Below are positions 1 through 8,135 of a DNA stretch of 64,000 nt, in pieces. Positions within the stretch are counted from its first letter, which is position 1. The number at the start of each line of letters is the position of its first letter. The notes beneath the pieces are model-generated. The model had not been told where the DNA came from. It saw only the letters and a list, made by a program, of their open reading frames with translations, and searched no databases. Both the position numbers and the translations under genes were made by a program. The stretch spans positions 375,501-439,500 of the forward strand of contig NZ_CP029831.1 in NCBI RefSeq assembly GCF_003233655.1. Direction: 5' to 3'. The stretch is from Azospirillum ramasamyi. GTDB taxonomy: Bacteria > Pseudomonadota > Alphaproteobacteria > Azospirillales > Azospirillaceae.

Positions 1-189
1 CCGCGATCTCGCCGATCGTTTTCCGCGAGTTCCGCCGGGACCAACCGGCGCGCGAGGTGGCCCCGATCCGGTGGAGGCGGCCCGCCGTCAGGGACCATTT
101 TTGCCGCAGGACTCCGTGGTTCCCGGTCTTGCCCCTGCCACAGCGCGGCGATACCGTGCAGCCCCCGCCGCAGCCGTCCCGGTTGGAAC
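1..189. other. window edge, no gene recognised
   Basis: This stretch precedes the antiporter start. All three forward frames stay open because of the high GC content, but none shows a recognisable motif or stop that would define the end of an upstream gene. The reverse strand is equally uninformative. It probably holds the antiporter promoter and the edge of another gene lying outside the window. Confidence 0.4.
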
Positions 190-2703
190 ATGCACGACAT
201 CGTCATTCAAGTCCTCGGCGTCGCCGGGCTTCTCATGCTCGTCAGCTTCCTGCCGCCGCTGGCCGCCCGCTTCCAGATGCCCTACACGGTGCTGCTGGCG
301 GGCGTCGGGGTGGCGCTGGGCGCCGTGATCCAGACCTTCGCCGGGCCGACCAACGACCCGTTCCACGATTTCCTCAATTCGCTGGCCGAACTGAACATAT
401 CGTCGGACGTGCTGCTGCACATCTTCCTGCCGATCCTGCTGTTCGAATCGGCGTTGGCGGTCGATGTGCGGCGGCTGTTCGACGATCTGTGGCCGATCCT
501 GCTGATGGCGGTGGTTGCGGTCTTCGTCTGCACCTTCGCCGTCGGCTATGCGGTCAGCCTGTTCACTCCGCTGGGGCTGGTCGCCTGCCTGCTGCTGGGG
601 GCCATCGTCGCCTCCACCGATCCGGCGGCGGTCATCAGCATCTTCCGCGACCTCGGCGCGCCGCGGCGGCTGACCACGCTGGTCGAGGGCGAGAGCCTGC
701 TGAACGACGCCGCGGCCATCGCGCTGTTCACCCTGCTGCTGGAAATGCTGACGCGCACCTCCCATGGCGGAGTGGCGGCGGCTTCGCTGGATTTCCTGCG
801 CGACTTCATCGGCGGCGTCGTCACCGGCTACATCTGCGGCCGCATCGTCTGCATGCTGGTGGAGCCGATGCGCAACCAGCCGATGGCGGAAATCACGCTG
901 ACGGTGGCGCTGGCCTATCTGTCCTATGTGATCGCCGAGCATTACGTCGGCTCCTCGGGCGTGGTCGCGGTGGTGACGTCGGCGCTGGTCGTGGGGTCGG
1001 TCGGCAAGACCCGCATCTCCCCCGCCACCTGGGGCGCCATGGAGCATGTCTGGCAGCAGCTTGGCTTCTGGGCGAATTCGCTGATCTTCCTGCTGACCGC
1101 CATCCTGGTGCCGCGCCTGATGGCCGACGCCGGATGGGCGGAGGTCGGGCTGGTCCTGGTGGTGGTCGCCGCCGCCACCGCCGCGCGGGCGGTCGTTCTG
1201 TTCGGCCTGCTGCCGGTGCTGTCCTGGGCCGGTCTGGCGCAGAAGGTCAGCAATTCCTACAAGACGGTGATGCTGTGGGGCGGCCTGCGCGGGGCGGTGT
1301 CGCTGACGCTGGCGCTGGCGGTTACCGAGAATTTCCGCGTGCCGGATCCCGTCCAGAGCTTCGTCGCGGTGATGGTCACCGGCTTCGTCTTCGTCACGCT
1401 GTTCGTCAACGGCACCACGCTGCGCTGGCTGATCCGCGTGCTGAAGCTGGACGAGCTGACGCCGGTGGAGCGCGCCATGCGCAACCGGGCGCTGGCGCTG
1501 TCCACCGACAGCATCCGCGACCGCGTCGCCGCCGTAGCCCAGACCTATGAGGTCGACGGCGCCGTCAAGGACGTGATGATCTCCCGTTACGAGGAGCGGC
1601 TGAAGAAGATCGACCAGGACAGCGGGGACGAGGCGAAGCTGACCGACGAGGACCGCGTCACCATCGGCCTCGTCATCCTGGTGAACCGCGAGGAAGAACT
1701 CTATTACGCCCACTTCTCGGAAGGCATGGTGTCGCGCGCGGTGATGGAGTTGCTGGCCGGGCGCAGCGGCCGGCTGCTGGACGCCGTCAAGGCCCAGGGC
1801 CGCAACGGCTACCGCGCCTTCGAGGAGCCCTTCATCGCCGTCTCGCCCTGGATGCGGGGGGCGAGCTGGCTGCAGCGCCGATTCGGCATCCACCGTCCGC
1901 TGGCCCGGCGCCTGTCGATGCGCTTCGAGGTGCTTGTCGCCGTGCGCACCGTCCTGCGCGAGCTGCTGGCCTTCACCCGCGACCGGCTGGCCCGCGTGCT
2001 GGGGCAGGAGGTGGCGTTCGAGCTGGAGGGATTGCTGGTCGGCCGGCTCGGCATCGTCGAGCAGGCGCTGTCGGCCCTGAAGCTGCAGTATCCCGACTAT
2101 GCCGTGGTGCTGCAGAGCCGCTACGTCGGCCGCGCCGCCCTGCGGCTGGAGCAGGCCGACTATCGGACCCTCTACGCCGAATCGATCATCAGCCAGGAGG
2201 TGCTGACCGACCTGGAGCGCGACCTGGAGCAGCGCCGCCGGGTGCTGGAGCGCCTTCCGAAGCTGGATGTCCGCTTCGACGTGGCGGATCTGGTGCGCCG
2301 GGTTCCGCTGTTCGCCGATCTGCCGGCCGAGCGGGTGACGACCATCGCCACGCTGCTGCGGGCGCAGCTGGCGCTGCCGGGCGAGACCATCGTGCGCAAG
2401 GGCGAGCGCGGCGACGCCATGTTCTTCATCGCGTCCGGCGCGGTCGAGGTGCTGGTGCCCAATCTGGCCGAGCCGGTGAAGCTGGGCACCGGCGATTTCT
2501 TCGGCGAGATGGCGCTGCTGACCCGCCAGCGGCGCAATGCAGACGTGCGGGCGCTCGGCTATTGCCAATTGCTGGTGTTGGATGAGAAGGATTTCCGCCG
2601 GCTGGTGCAAAAGGACGCGGATCTGCGATCCCACATCCAGGCGGTCGCCGAGGCGCGCCGGCAGCCGACCCAGTCGTCCCCGGCCGCCTCGGCGGTGAGC
2701 TGA
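190..2703 (+). CDS. CPA1 Na+/H+ antiporter with C-terminal cyclic-nucleotide-binding domain
   Basis: An inner-membrane cation/proton antiporter of the CPA1 (NhaP) family, 837 aa. The first ~420 residues are a run of hydrophobic helices holding the family's transport motifs: ASTDPAAV and, just after it, EGESLLNDAAA with the conserved Asn-Asp pair. Residues ~420-690 are a cytoplasmic, charged helical region. Residues ~700-815 form a cNMP-binding fold, seen in the FFGEMALLTRQRRNADVRA segment that corresponds to the phosphate-binding cassette. The family exchanges Na+ or K+ for H+ in pH and salt homeostasis; here transport is probably gated by a cyclic nucleotide. The actual ligand and ion cannot be told from sequence. 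The ATG start follows only a weak ribosome site. It lies 22 bp upstream of the next gene. Confidence 0.9.
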   Translation: MHDIVIQVLGVAGLLMLVSFLPPLAARFQMPYTVLLAGVGVALGAVIQTFAGPTNDPFHDFLNSLAELNISSDVLLHIFLPILLFESALAVDVRRLFDDLWPILLMAVVAVFVCTFAVGYAVSLFTPLGLVACLLLGAIVASTDPAAVISIFRDLGAPRRLTTLVEGESLLNDAAAIALFTLLLEMLTRTSHGGVAAASLDFLRDFIGGVVTGYICGRIVCMLVEPMRNQPMAEITLTVALAYLSYVIAEHYVGSSGVVAVVTSALVVGSVGKTRISPATWGAMEHVWQQLGFWANSLIFLLTAILVPRLMADAGWAEVGLVLVVVAAATAARAVVLFGLLPVLSWAGLAQKVSNSYKTVMLWGGLRGAVSLTLALAVTENFRVPDPVQSFVAVMVTGFVFVTLFVNGTTLRWLIRVLKLDELTPVERAMRNRALALSTDSIRDRVAAVAQTYEVDGAVKDVMISRYEERLKKIDQDSGDEAKLTDEDRVTIGLVILVNREEELYYAHFSEGMVSRAVMELLAGRSGRLLDAVKAQGRNGYRAFEEPFIAVSPWMRGASWLQRRFGIHRPLARRLSMRFEVLVAVRTVLRELLAFTRDRLARVLGQEVAFELEGLLVGRLGIVEQALSALKLQYPDYAVVLQSRYVGRAALRLEQADYRTLYAESIISQEVLTDLERDLEQRRRVLERLPKLDVRFDVADLVRRVPLFADLPAERVTTIATLLRAQLALPGETIVRKGERGDAMFFIASGAVEVLVPNLAEPVKLGTGDFFGEMALLTRQRRNADVRALGYCQLLVLDEKDFRRLVQKDADLRSHIQAVAEARRQPTQSSPAASAVS

Positions 2704-2725
2704 CCGCAGGGGAAGGGATTTTTTC

Positions 2726-3610
2726 ATGGGCGAGACCGCGACGGGCGGCGGCCAGCTTTGGCTGCGCCTGATGCCGGGTCTTTTCGTGCTGCTGTGGAGC
2801 ACCGGCTTCATCGGGGCGAAATACGGGCTGCCCTATGCGGAGCCGCTGACCTTCCTGCTGATCCGGCTGGGGCTGGTCGCCGCCGTGCTGGCGCTGGTGG
2901 CGCTGGCGTGCCGGGCGCCCTGGCCGAAGGATTGGGCGAGCGCCGGGCGAATCGCGCTGGCCGGGCTGCTGGTGCACGGCGTCTATCTCAGCGGCGTCTT
3001 CCTCGCCATCGCCCATGGGCTGCCGGCCGGCGTCACGGCGCTGGTCGTCGGCATCCAGCCGCTGCTGACCGCCGCGCTGTCCGGCCCGCTGCTGGGCGAG
3101 CGGGTGAGCCGCCGGCAATGGGCCGGGCTGCTGCTGGGCCTTGCCGGCGTCGGGCTGGTGGTGCGGGAGAAGCTGTCGGTCGATGCGGAGCATATGATCG
3201 GCATCGGCTATGCCGTCGCCGCGCTGATCGGCATCACGCTGGGCACGCTCTACCAGAAGCGCCACGGCGGCGGGATGGATCTGCGCAGCGGCACCGCGAT
3301 CCAGTACGCCGCCACCGCGCTGGTGCTGGCCGTCGTCGCGCCGCTGACCGAATCCATGCAGGTGGAATGGACGGGGGAGTTCCTGTTCGCCCTGCTGTGG
3401 CTCAGCTTCGTGCTGTCGATCGGCGCCATCTTCCTGCTGTTCGCCCTGATCCGCCGCGGCGCTGCGGCCAAGGTCGCCAGCCTGTTCTACCTGACCCCGC
3501 CGGTCACGGCGCTGGTCGCCTGGATCCTGTTCGACGAGAAGCTGGGCGTCGCGGCGCTGGCCGGCATGGCCGTGGCGGTCTGCGGCGTGGCGCTGGTCAA
3601 CCGGAAGTGA
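2726..3610 (+). CDS. EamA/DMT-family transporter
   Basis: A 294-aa integral membrane protein with about ten hydrophobic segments in two repeats, the layout of EamA (drug/metabolite transporter, RhaT-like) exporters. The N-terminal repeat opens with LFVLLWSTGFIGAKYGLPYA, a typical EamA beginning. The second repeat ends in LTPPVTALVAWILFDEKLG, the usual family hallmark before the last helices. Family members mostly export amino acids or other small metabolites; the substrate is unknown. The ATG follows a GGGAAGGGA ribosome site. It sits 22 bp after the antiporter and may be co-transcribed with it. Confidence 0.88.
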   Translation: MGETATGGGQLWLRLMPGLFVLLWSTGFIGAKYGLPYAEPLTFLLIRLGLVAAVLALVALACRAPWPKDWASAGRIALAGLLVHGVYLSGVFLAIAHGLPAGVTALVVGIQPLLTAALSGPLLGERVSRRQWAGLLLGLAGVGLVVREKLSVDAEHMIGIGYAVAALIGITLGTLYQKRHGGGMDLRSGTAIQYAATALVLAVVAPLTESMQVEWTGEFLFALLWLSFVLSIGAIFLLFALIRRGAAAKVASLFYLTPPVTALVAWILFDEKLGVAALAGMAVAVCGVALVNRK

Positions 3611-3707
3611 GTGAAAGCGCCGGGCGCGGCAAAATTTCGCTGGATCGTTCGATGGGTCAGCAATCTAATATGTCTGACAAATCGATAAATCCCCCAGGAG
3701 GGAAGCG

Positions 3708-5345
3708 ATGGCGGACGTGCTCGATTTCGGCAGCTTCGACTACATCATAGCGGGCGGCGGCACGGCCGGCTGCGTGCTGGCCAACCGGCTGTCGGCCGAT
3801 CCCGACGTCTCGGTCCTGCTGCTGGAGGCGGGCGGCAAGGACAGCTGGGTATGGCTGCACATCCCCGCCGGCTACCTGTTCTGCATCGGCAACCCGCGCA
3901 CCGACTGGTGCTTCAAGACGGAGGCGGAGGCCGGGCTGAACGGCCGCAGCATCCACTATGCCCGCGGCAAGGTGCTGGGCGGCTGCTCGTCGATCAACGG
4001 CATGATCGCCATGCGCGGGCAGGCGCGCGATTATGACGAATGGGCCGCCATCACCGGCGATTCCCGCTGGAGCTGGACCGAGGTGCTGCCGGTCTTCAAG
4101 GGCAGCGAGGATTACTGGCGCGGCGCCGACGAGATGCACGGCGTCGGCGGCGAGTGGCGGGTGGAGCGGCAGCGGCTGCGCTGGGATCTGCTCGACCGCT
4201 TCGCCGAGGCGGCGCATCAGGCCGGCATTCCGCGTTCGGACGACTTCAACCGCGGCGACAATTTCGGCGTCGGCAGCTTCGAGGTGAACCAGAAGGGCGG
4301 CATCCGCTGGAGCGCCGCCAAGGCCTTCCTGCGCCCGGCGCTCGACCGGCCGAACCTGAAGCTCGCCATCGAGGCGGCCATCGACAAGGTGGAGATCGCC
4401 GACGGCCGCGTCACCGGCATCCGCTTCACCGTGAAGGGCGAGCCGGCGCGGGCGGCCTCCCGGATCGAGACGGTGCTGGCCGCTGGCTCCATCGGCAGCC
4501 CGGCCATCCTCCAGCGTTCCGGCATCGGCCCGGCGGAGCATCTGAAGTCGCTCGGCATTCCGGTGGTGCTGGACGCGCCCGATGTCGGCGCCAACCTGCA
4601 GGACCATCTGCAGCTTCGCATGATCTACAAGGTCGATGGGGTGCTGACGCTGAACAAGCGGGCGGGCAGCCTGTTCGGCAAGGCGATGATGGGGCTGGAA
4701 TATGCGCTGTTCCGCAAGGGGCCGCTGACCATGGCGCCCAGCCAGCTCGGCGTCTTCGCCAAATCCTCGGCGGAGATGGAGACGGCCGACCTGGAATACC
4801 ATGTGCAGCCGCTGTCGCTGGAGAAGTTCGGCGATCCGCTGCACGCCTTCCCGGCCTTCACCGCCAGCGTCTGCGACCTGCGCCCGGCCTCGCGCGGCTG
4901 GACGCGGATCACCTCGGCCGACCACCGCGAGAATCCGGCCATCGCCCCCTGTTACCTGTCCGATCCGGCCGACCGGGCGAAGGCGGCGAAGGCGCTGGCG
5001 CTGACCCGCCGCATCGTCGCCCAGCCGGCGCTCGCCCCCTACCGTCCGCAGGAATACAAGCCCGGCCCCAGCTTTCAGACGGAGGAGGAGTTGGCGCGCG
5101 CCGCCGGCGATATCGGCACCACCATCTTCCATCCCGTCGGCACCTGCCGGATGGGCGGCAAGGACGACGCCACCGCCGTGACCGATGCGGAGATGCGGGT
5201 GCGCGGGGTGCGCGGCCTGCGGGTGATCGACGCCTCGGTGATGCCGACCCTGACCTCCGGCAACACCAACACGCCGACGGTGATGATCGCCGAACGCGGC
5301 GCCGCCCTGATGCGGGCCGACCGCCGCGCGGCGTTGCGGGGGTGA
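3708..5345 (+). CDS. GMC-family FAD oxidoreductase (choline dehydrogenase-like)
   Basis: A soluble flavoenzyme of 545 aa. The N terminus carries the FAD-binding Rossmann motif DYIIAGGGTAGCVLANRLS, followed by the ARGKVLGGCSSINGM signature of glucose-methanol-choline oxidoreductases. The C terminus has HPVGTCRMGG and then SGNTNTPTVMIAERGA, which carry the catalytic His and Asn. Family members oxidise primary alcohols (choline, polyethylene glycol, aromatic alcohols) to aldehydes. No betaine-aldehyde dehydrogenase or BetI regulator lies nearby, so a betA role is not supported. A strong AGGAGGGA ribosome site fixes the ATG. Confidence 0.9.
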   Translation: MADVLDFGSFDYIIAGGGTAGCVLANRLSADPDVSVLLLEAGGKDSWVWLHIPAGYLFCIGNPRTDWCFKTEAEAGLNGRSIHYARGKVLGGCSSINGMIAMRGQARDYDEWAAITGDSRWSWTEVLPVFKGSEDYWRGADEMHGVGGEWRVERQRLRWDLLDRFAEAAHQAGIPRSDDFNRGDNFGVGSFEVNQKGGIRWSAAKAFLRPALDRPNLKLAIEAAIDKVEIADGRVTGIRFTVKGEPARAASRIETVLAAGSIGSPAILQRSGIGPAEHLKSLGIPVVLDAPDVGANLQDHLQLRMIYKVDGVLTLNKRAGSLFGKAMMGLEYALFRKGPLTMAPSQLGVFAKSSAEMETADLEYHVQPLSLEKFGDPLHAFPAFTASVCDLRPASRGWTRITSADHRENPAIAPCYLSDPADRAKAAKALALTRRIVAQPALAPYRPQEYKPGPSFQTEEELARAAGDIGTTIFHPVGTCRMGGKDDATAVTDAEMRVRGVRGLRVIDASVMPTLTSGNTNTPTVMIAERGAALMRADRRAALRG

Positions 5346-5378
5346 ACCCCGTGCCCGCCGGGCGGCGGCGGTGCCGGA

Positions 5379-7010
5379 TCACCGCCCCGTGCTGTAGACG
5401 CCGTGGACGCCGAACTCCACCGACTGGCCGGTCAGGTGGCGGGTCAGCAGGGCGGCGACCTCGGCGGCGGCGGGTCTGCCGTCGAGCGCGGCGAGATCCC
5501 GCTGCAGGGCCGCCATCGGCTTGGGCGAGGCGATGGCGAGGAAATGGTCGGCGCCGAAGGGCGGTTCCACCGTCAGGGCCAGCCGGTAGGGGCCGCCCCT
5601 GGGGATCTGCGCCGGGTCGCCGCGCTCGGCCAGCGGGTAGAGATAGTTGACCGTCCCGTCGGCGGCGAGGTTGATCAGGGTGAAATGGGTGCCCGTGTTG
5701 CCGCGGATGTCGAGGGAGACCGTCTCCCCCTGCCGGTAACGGCGGTCGCCCGGCTCCAGCGCCAGGGCCAGCGAGCGGTCCTGCGCCGCCGCCTTCAGCC
5801 GCACCACCAGCGACCATTTGTCGATCACCCCCTGCACCCGCCGCCGGGTTTCCGGCGCCATCGGGTCGCCGGCGATGCTGGCCAGCACGTCGCCCATCGA
5901 GCTGACCACCTCACCGGCCGCGCTGTCCCAGACCAGGGCGGGGTCGTCCTTGCCGGCCATCTCGATGCCGGAAAGGCCTGCGGCCAGGGTCTTCACCGCG
6001 GCCGGCTTGCCCAGGATGCGCAGCGGGATCGGACCGGCGGCGGGCAGCAGGGACGGCGGCTTCGGCTTGGTGGCGACCGGGTCGATCAGCGGCACCTCGC
6101 CGCGGCCGCGCGGCTGGACCTGGGGATGCTGCCGCCCCTCCAGCGCCATGCGGACGGCGCCGCGGATATGCGCCTCCAGCTCCCCCTTGGTGACGACGCC
6201 GTCGCCGTTGCGGTCGGCCTGCCCGCGCAGCGCGTTGGCGAAGGCCCAGCTCAGCGCGCCGCGCGGCTTGCGGTCGATCATCACCTCGGGCGCCAGTTCA
6301 TGTTCGGCGACGGCGGCGAAGAAGGTGACGTGCGGCTGGTCGTCCGCCTCCGCCTGCAGGGCGGCGCGGGTTGGCGGGGGCAGGGCGTCGTCCTCGATGC
6401 GGTCGACCGGCGCGCCGTCGATCCGCGCCGCCCGCGTGCCCAGCATGCCGGCGCGGTCGTCGAAGCCGCGGGTCATCGTGCCGGAATGGCAGGAATCGGA
6501 GACGAAGATCACCCGGCGGGGGGCGGCTTCCTTCAGCAGAACGGCGATCTCGTCGTCGGTCAGGCGCTGGGCGGTGCCGGGACCGCGCGGGGCGAAATCC
6601 GCCAGCACCAGGAACTCGTCCATGCCGTCGACCTCGCTGCCGGGCACACGCTCCGGCTGCTGCGCGCCATGGCCGGCAAAGGTCAGCACCAGGGTCGAGT
6701 CGGGAGAGGTCTCGGCGATCAGCTCCCGCCACGCCGTGATGATCCGGCTGCGTTCGGCCTCGCCGTCGATGAACAGGCGCAGCTTCGTGACGCCCAGCCC
6801 CTTCAGCGCGGCGCTGATGTCGCGTGCGTCGTTGACGGCGCCCTGCAGTGGGTTGATCCGTGTATAGCGGTCGATTCCGATCACCAGCGCCGCGATCTCG
6901 GCCCGCGCCGGGCTGACGACAACCAATGAGATCATACCGGCTGCAAGACAGGCCGTCAGGCGGGCAAACGCCCTGTCGGTCATCCGGTGCCGCATTCCAC
7001 CCAGCATCAT
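5379..7010 (-). CDS. exported caspase-like (peptidase C14) protein with EF-hand and DUF4384-like tail
   Basis: A 543-aa protein with an N-terminal signal peptide (cleavage near ARAEIA, residue 38). Residues ~38-260 are a caspase/metacaspase domain: the start ALVIGIDRYTRINPL, the catalytic His114 in FAGHGAQ and Cys174 in SDSCHSGT are all present, so the protease is probably active. Residues 266-277 (DRNGDGVVTKGE) make a canonical EF-hand calcium loop, which is notable because many metacaspases need Ca2+. Residues ~410-500 resemble DUF4384, including YRQGET, and parallel the tail of the kinase at 22023. The gene is divergent from the glycine-zipper lipoprotein gene. Substrate and role are unknown; the family is known for Arg/Lys-directed processing and, in some bacteria, defence or cell-death functions. 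Confidence 0.85.
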   Translation of the reverse strand: MMLGGMRHRMTDRAFARLTACLAAGMISLVVVSPARAEIAALVIGIDRYTRINPLQGAVNDARDISAALKGLGVTKLRLFIDGEAERSRIITAWRELIAETSPDSTLVLTFAGHGAQQPERVPGSEVDGMDEFLVLADFAPRGPGTAQRLTDDEIAVLLKEAAPRRVIFVSDSCHSGTMTRGFDDRAGMLGTRAARIDGAPVDRIEDDALPPPTRAALQAEADDQPHVTFFAAVAEHELAPEVMIDRKPRGALSWAFANALRGQADRNGDGVVTKGELEAHIRGAVRMALEGRQHPQVQPRGRGEVPLIDPVATKPKPPSLLPAAGPIPLRILGKPAAVKTLAAGLSGIEMAGKDDPALVWDSAAGEVVSSMGDVLASIAGDPMAPETRRRVQGVIDKWSLVVRLKAAAQDRSLALALEPGDRRYRQGETVSLDIRGNTGTHFTLINLAADGTVNYLYPLAERGDPAQIPRGGPYRLALTVEPPFGADHFLAIASPKPMAALQRDLAALDGRPAAAEVAALLTRHLTGQSVEFGVHGVYSTGR

Positions 7011-7239
7011 ACTTCTCCCGCGTGACCGTGCCTCGAAGGCTGCAGGCCAGAAAATTGCATAAAACGCCGCACAATTTGGTGGTAATATCCCCTTCCGCTA
7101 TAGTTGTTGCTATGGCAGCGTTGCGGCTGGTCCTGATCGGAGGCGGGGTATGCCCACTGTGGGGGTGGAGCGGACGGCCCGGAGTTCTGGATCTGATCGA
7201 AATGTCTCTCGAACAGAAAAGCAAACGGGAAATCAGGTC
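7011..7239. promoter_or_regulatory. divergent promoter region, caspase / lipoprotein
   Basis: This 229-bp gap separates two divergent genes and is much more AT-rich than its surroundings around 7055-7115 (for example ATTGCATAAAAC and TGGTAATATCC). It is the natural place for both promoters. No clear operator dyad was found, and no -35/-10 pair is strong enough to name. Confidence 0.45.
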
Positions 7240-8046
7240 ATGCGAAGCAACCGTGCCAAGGCAAGCCTCGTCTCGCTCACCATCGTCGCCATGGCGCTCA
7301 GCGGCTGCGTGACCACGCAGGCGGACCGGATCGGCGCCAATGACGGCAGCGACGCCTGCTACCAGTACCGCGTCGCGCTCGATTCGACCGGCAACTACTA
7401 TGCCGAGGACATGCTGAAGGGCGCGGCCATCGGCGCCGGCGTCGGGGCGCTGACCGGTGCGCTGGCCGGCGGCAATGTGAGGAGCGCGCTGATCGGCGCC
7501 GCCGCCGGCGCGGCGCTGGGCACGCTGGGCGGCTACTGGACCTCCAAGTCGCAGCAGGGCCGCGATCAGGCGATCCTGGGCGTGATGAGCGACCTCGACA
7601 CCGAGAACCAGAACCTGAACCGCACCCAGGTCGCGCTGGACCAGCTGGTGAATTGCCGCCGCGCAGAGATCGCGCGCGTCAAGGCCGACTACCGGGCCAA
7701 GCGCATCGGCAAGCCGGAGGCCGAGCAGCGCCTGGCGCTGATCCGCGGCCAGCTGGACAAGGACTACTCCATCGCCAGCAGCATCAACCAGAACATCGTC
7801 AAGCGCCGCGACGAGTATCTGATCGCCGCCGACAACATCCAGCCGGGTTCGGCCGAGAGGATCCGCACCAAGACCGCGGTCAAGGCCCAGACCAAGAAGA
7901 AGCCGGCGAAGCAGACGGCCACCACCCAGGCCGCCCAGGTGGTCGAGCGCACCAACACCGCCTTCGAGACGTCGGAGCGCATCAACGCCACCACCAGCAG
8001 CATCCAGCAGATCGCCCAGAAGGAAGCGACGCTGGACGCCGCCTGA
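7240..8046 (+). CDS. glycine-zipper lipoprotein
   Basis: A 268-aa predicted lipoprotein. The start at 7240 gives a textbook lipoprotein signal ending in ALSGC; an in-frame ATG 90 bp upstream would bury that signal and is rejected. Residues ~45-100 hold a glycine-rich stretch (GAAIGAGVGALTGALAGG and a second copy) typical of membrane-associated glycine zippers. Residues ~120-200 are charged and likely helical, and the C terminus is Lys/Thr-rich. It lies directly upstream of the WD40-caspase gene and divergent from the other caspase gene, suggesting a shared envelope process. The function is unknown; an outer-membrane anchoring or scaffold role is inference. Confidence 0.75.
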   Translation: MRSNRAKASLVSLTIVAMALSGCVTTQADRIGANDGSDACYQYRVALDSTGNYYAEDMLKGAAIGAGVGALTGALAGGNVRSALIGAAAGAALGTLGGYWTSKSQQGRDQAILGVMSDLDTENQNLNRTQVALDQLVNCRRAEIARVKADYRAKRIGKPEAEQRLALIRGQLDKDYSIASSINQNIVKRRDEYLIAADNIQPGSAERIRTKTAVKAQTKKKPAKQTATTQAAQVVERTNTAFETSERINATTSSIQQIAQKEATLDAA

Positions 8047-8068
8047 CCGGCGCGGTCCGACGACCCGA

Positions 8069-8111
8069 CCGGCGGCGGTCCCGCGCAAAGGATGCGCGGG
8101 ACCGCCGCCGG
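8069..8111 (+). terminator. 18-bp perfect hairpin between lipoprotein and WD40-caspase genes
   Basis: Two perfectly complementary 18-base arms (8069-8086 and 8094-8111) flank a 7-base loop, AAAGGAT. The stem is almost all G/C and no T-run follows, so it is not a classical intrinsic terminator. It could attenuate transcription or protect the 3' end of the upstream message. It ends 24 bp before the next start codon. Confidence 0.6.
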
Positions 8112-8135
8112 ACGACACCAGTGCAAGCGGAACCG

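Noticed and set aside
88..2811. A 907-codon open frame antisense to the antiporter
   Set aside because: Composition is Arg/His/Gln-rich without any fold motif; it is the shadow of a GC-rich gene whose product is clearly recognisable on the other strand.
3708..5345. Choline dehydrogenase (betA)
   Set aside because: GMC enzymes cannot be assigned a substrate by these motifs and no betB, betI or choline transporter gene is nearby.
7653..8135. Longer N terminus for the WD40-caspase
   Set aside because: The extension overlaps the lipoprotein gene in another frame and would bury the signal sequence starting at 8136.
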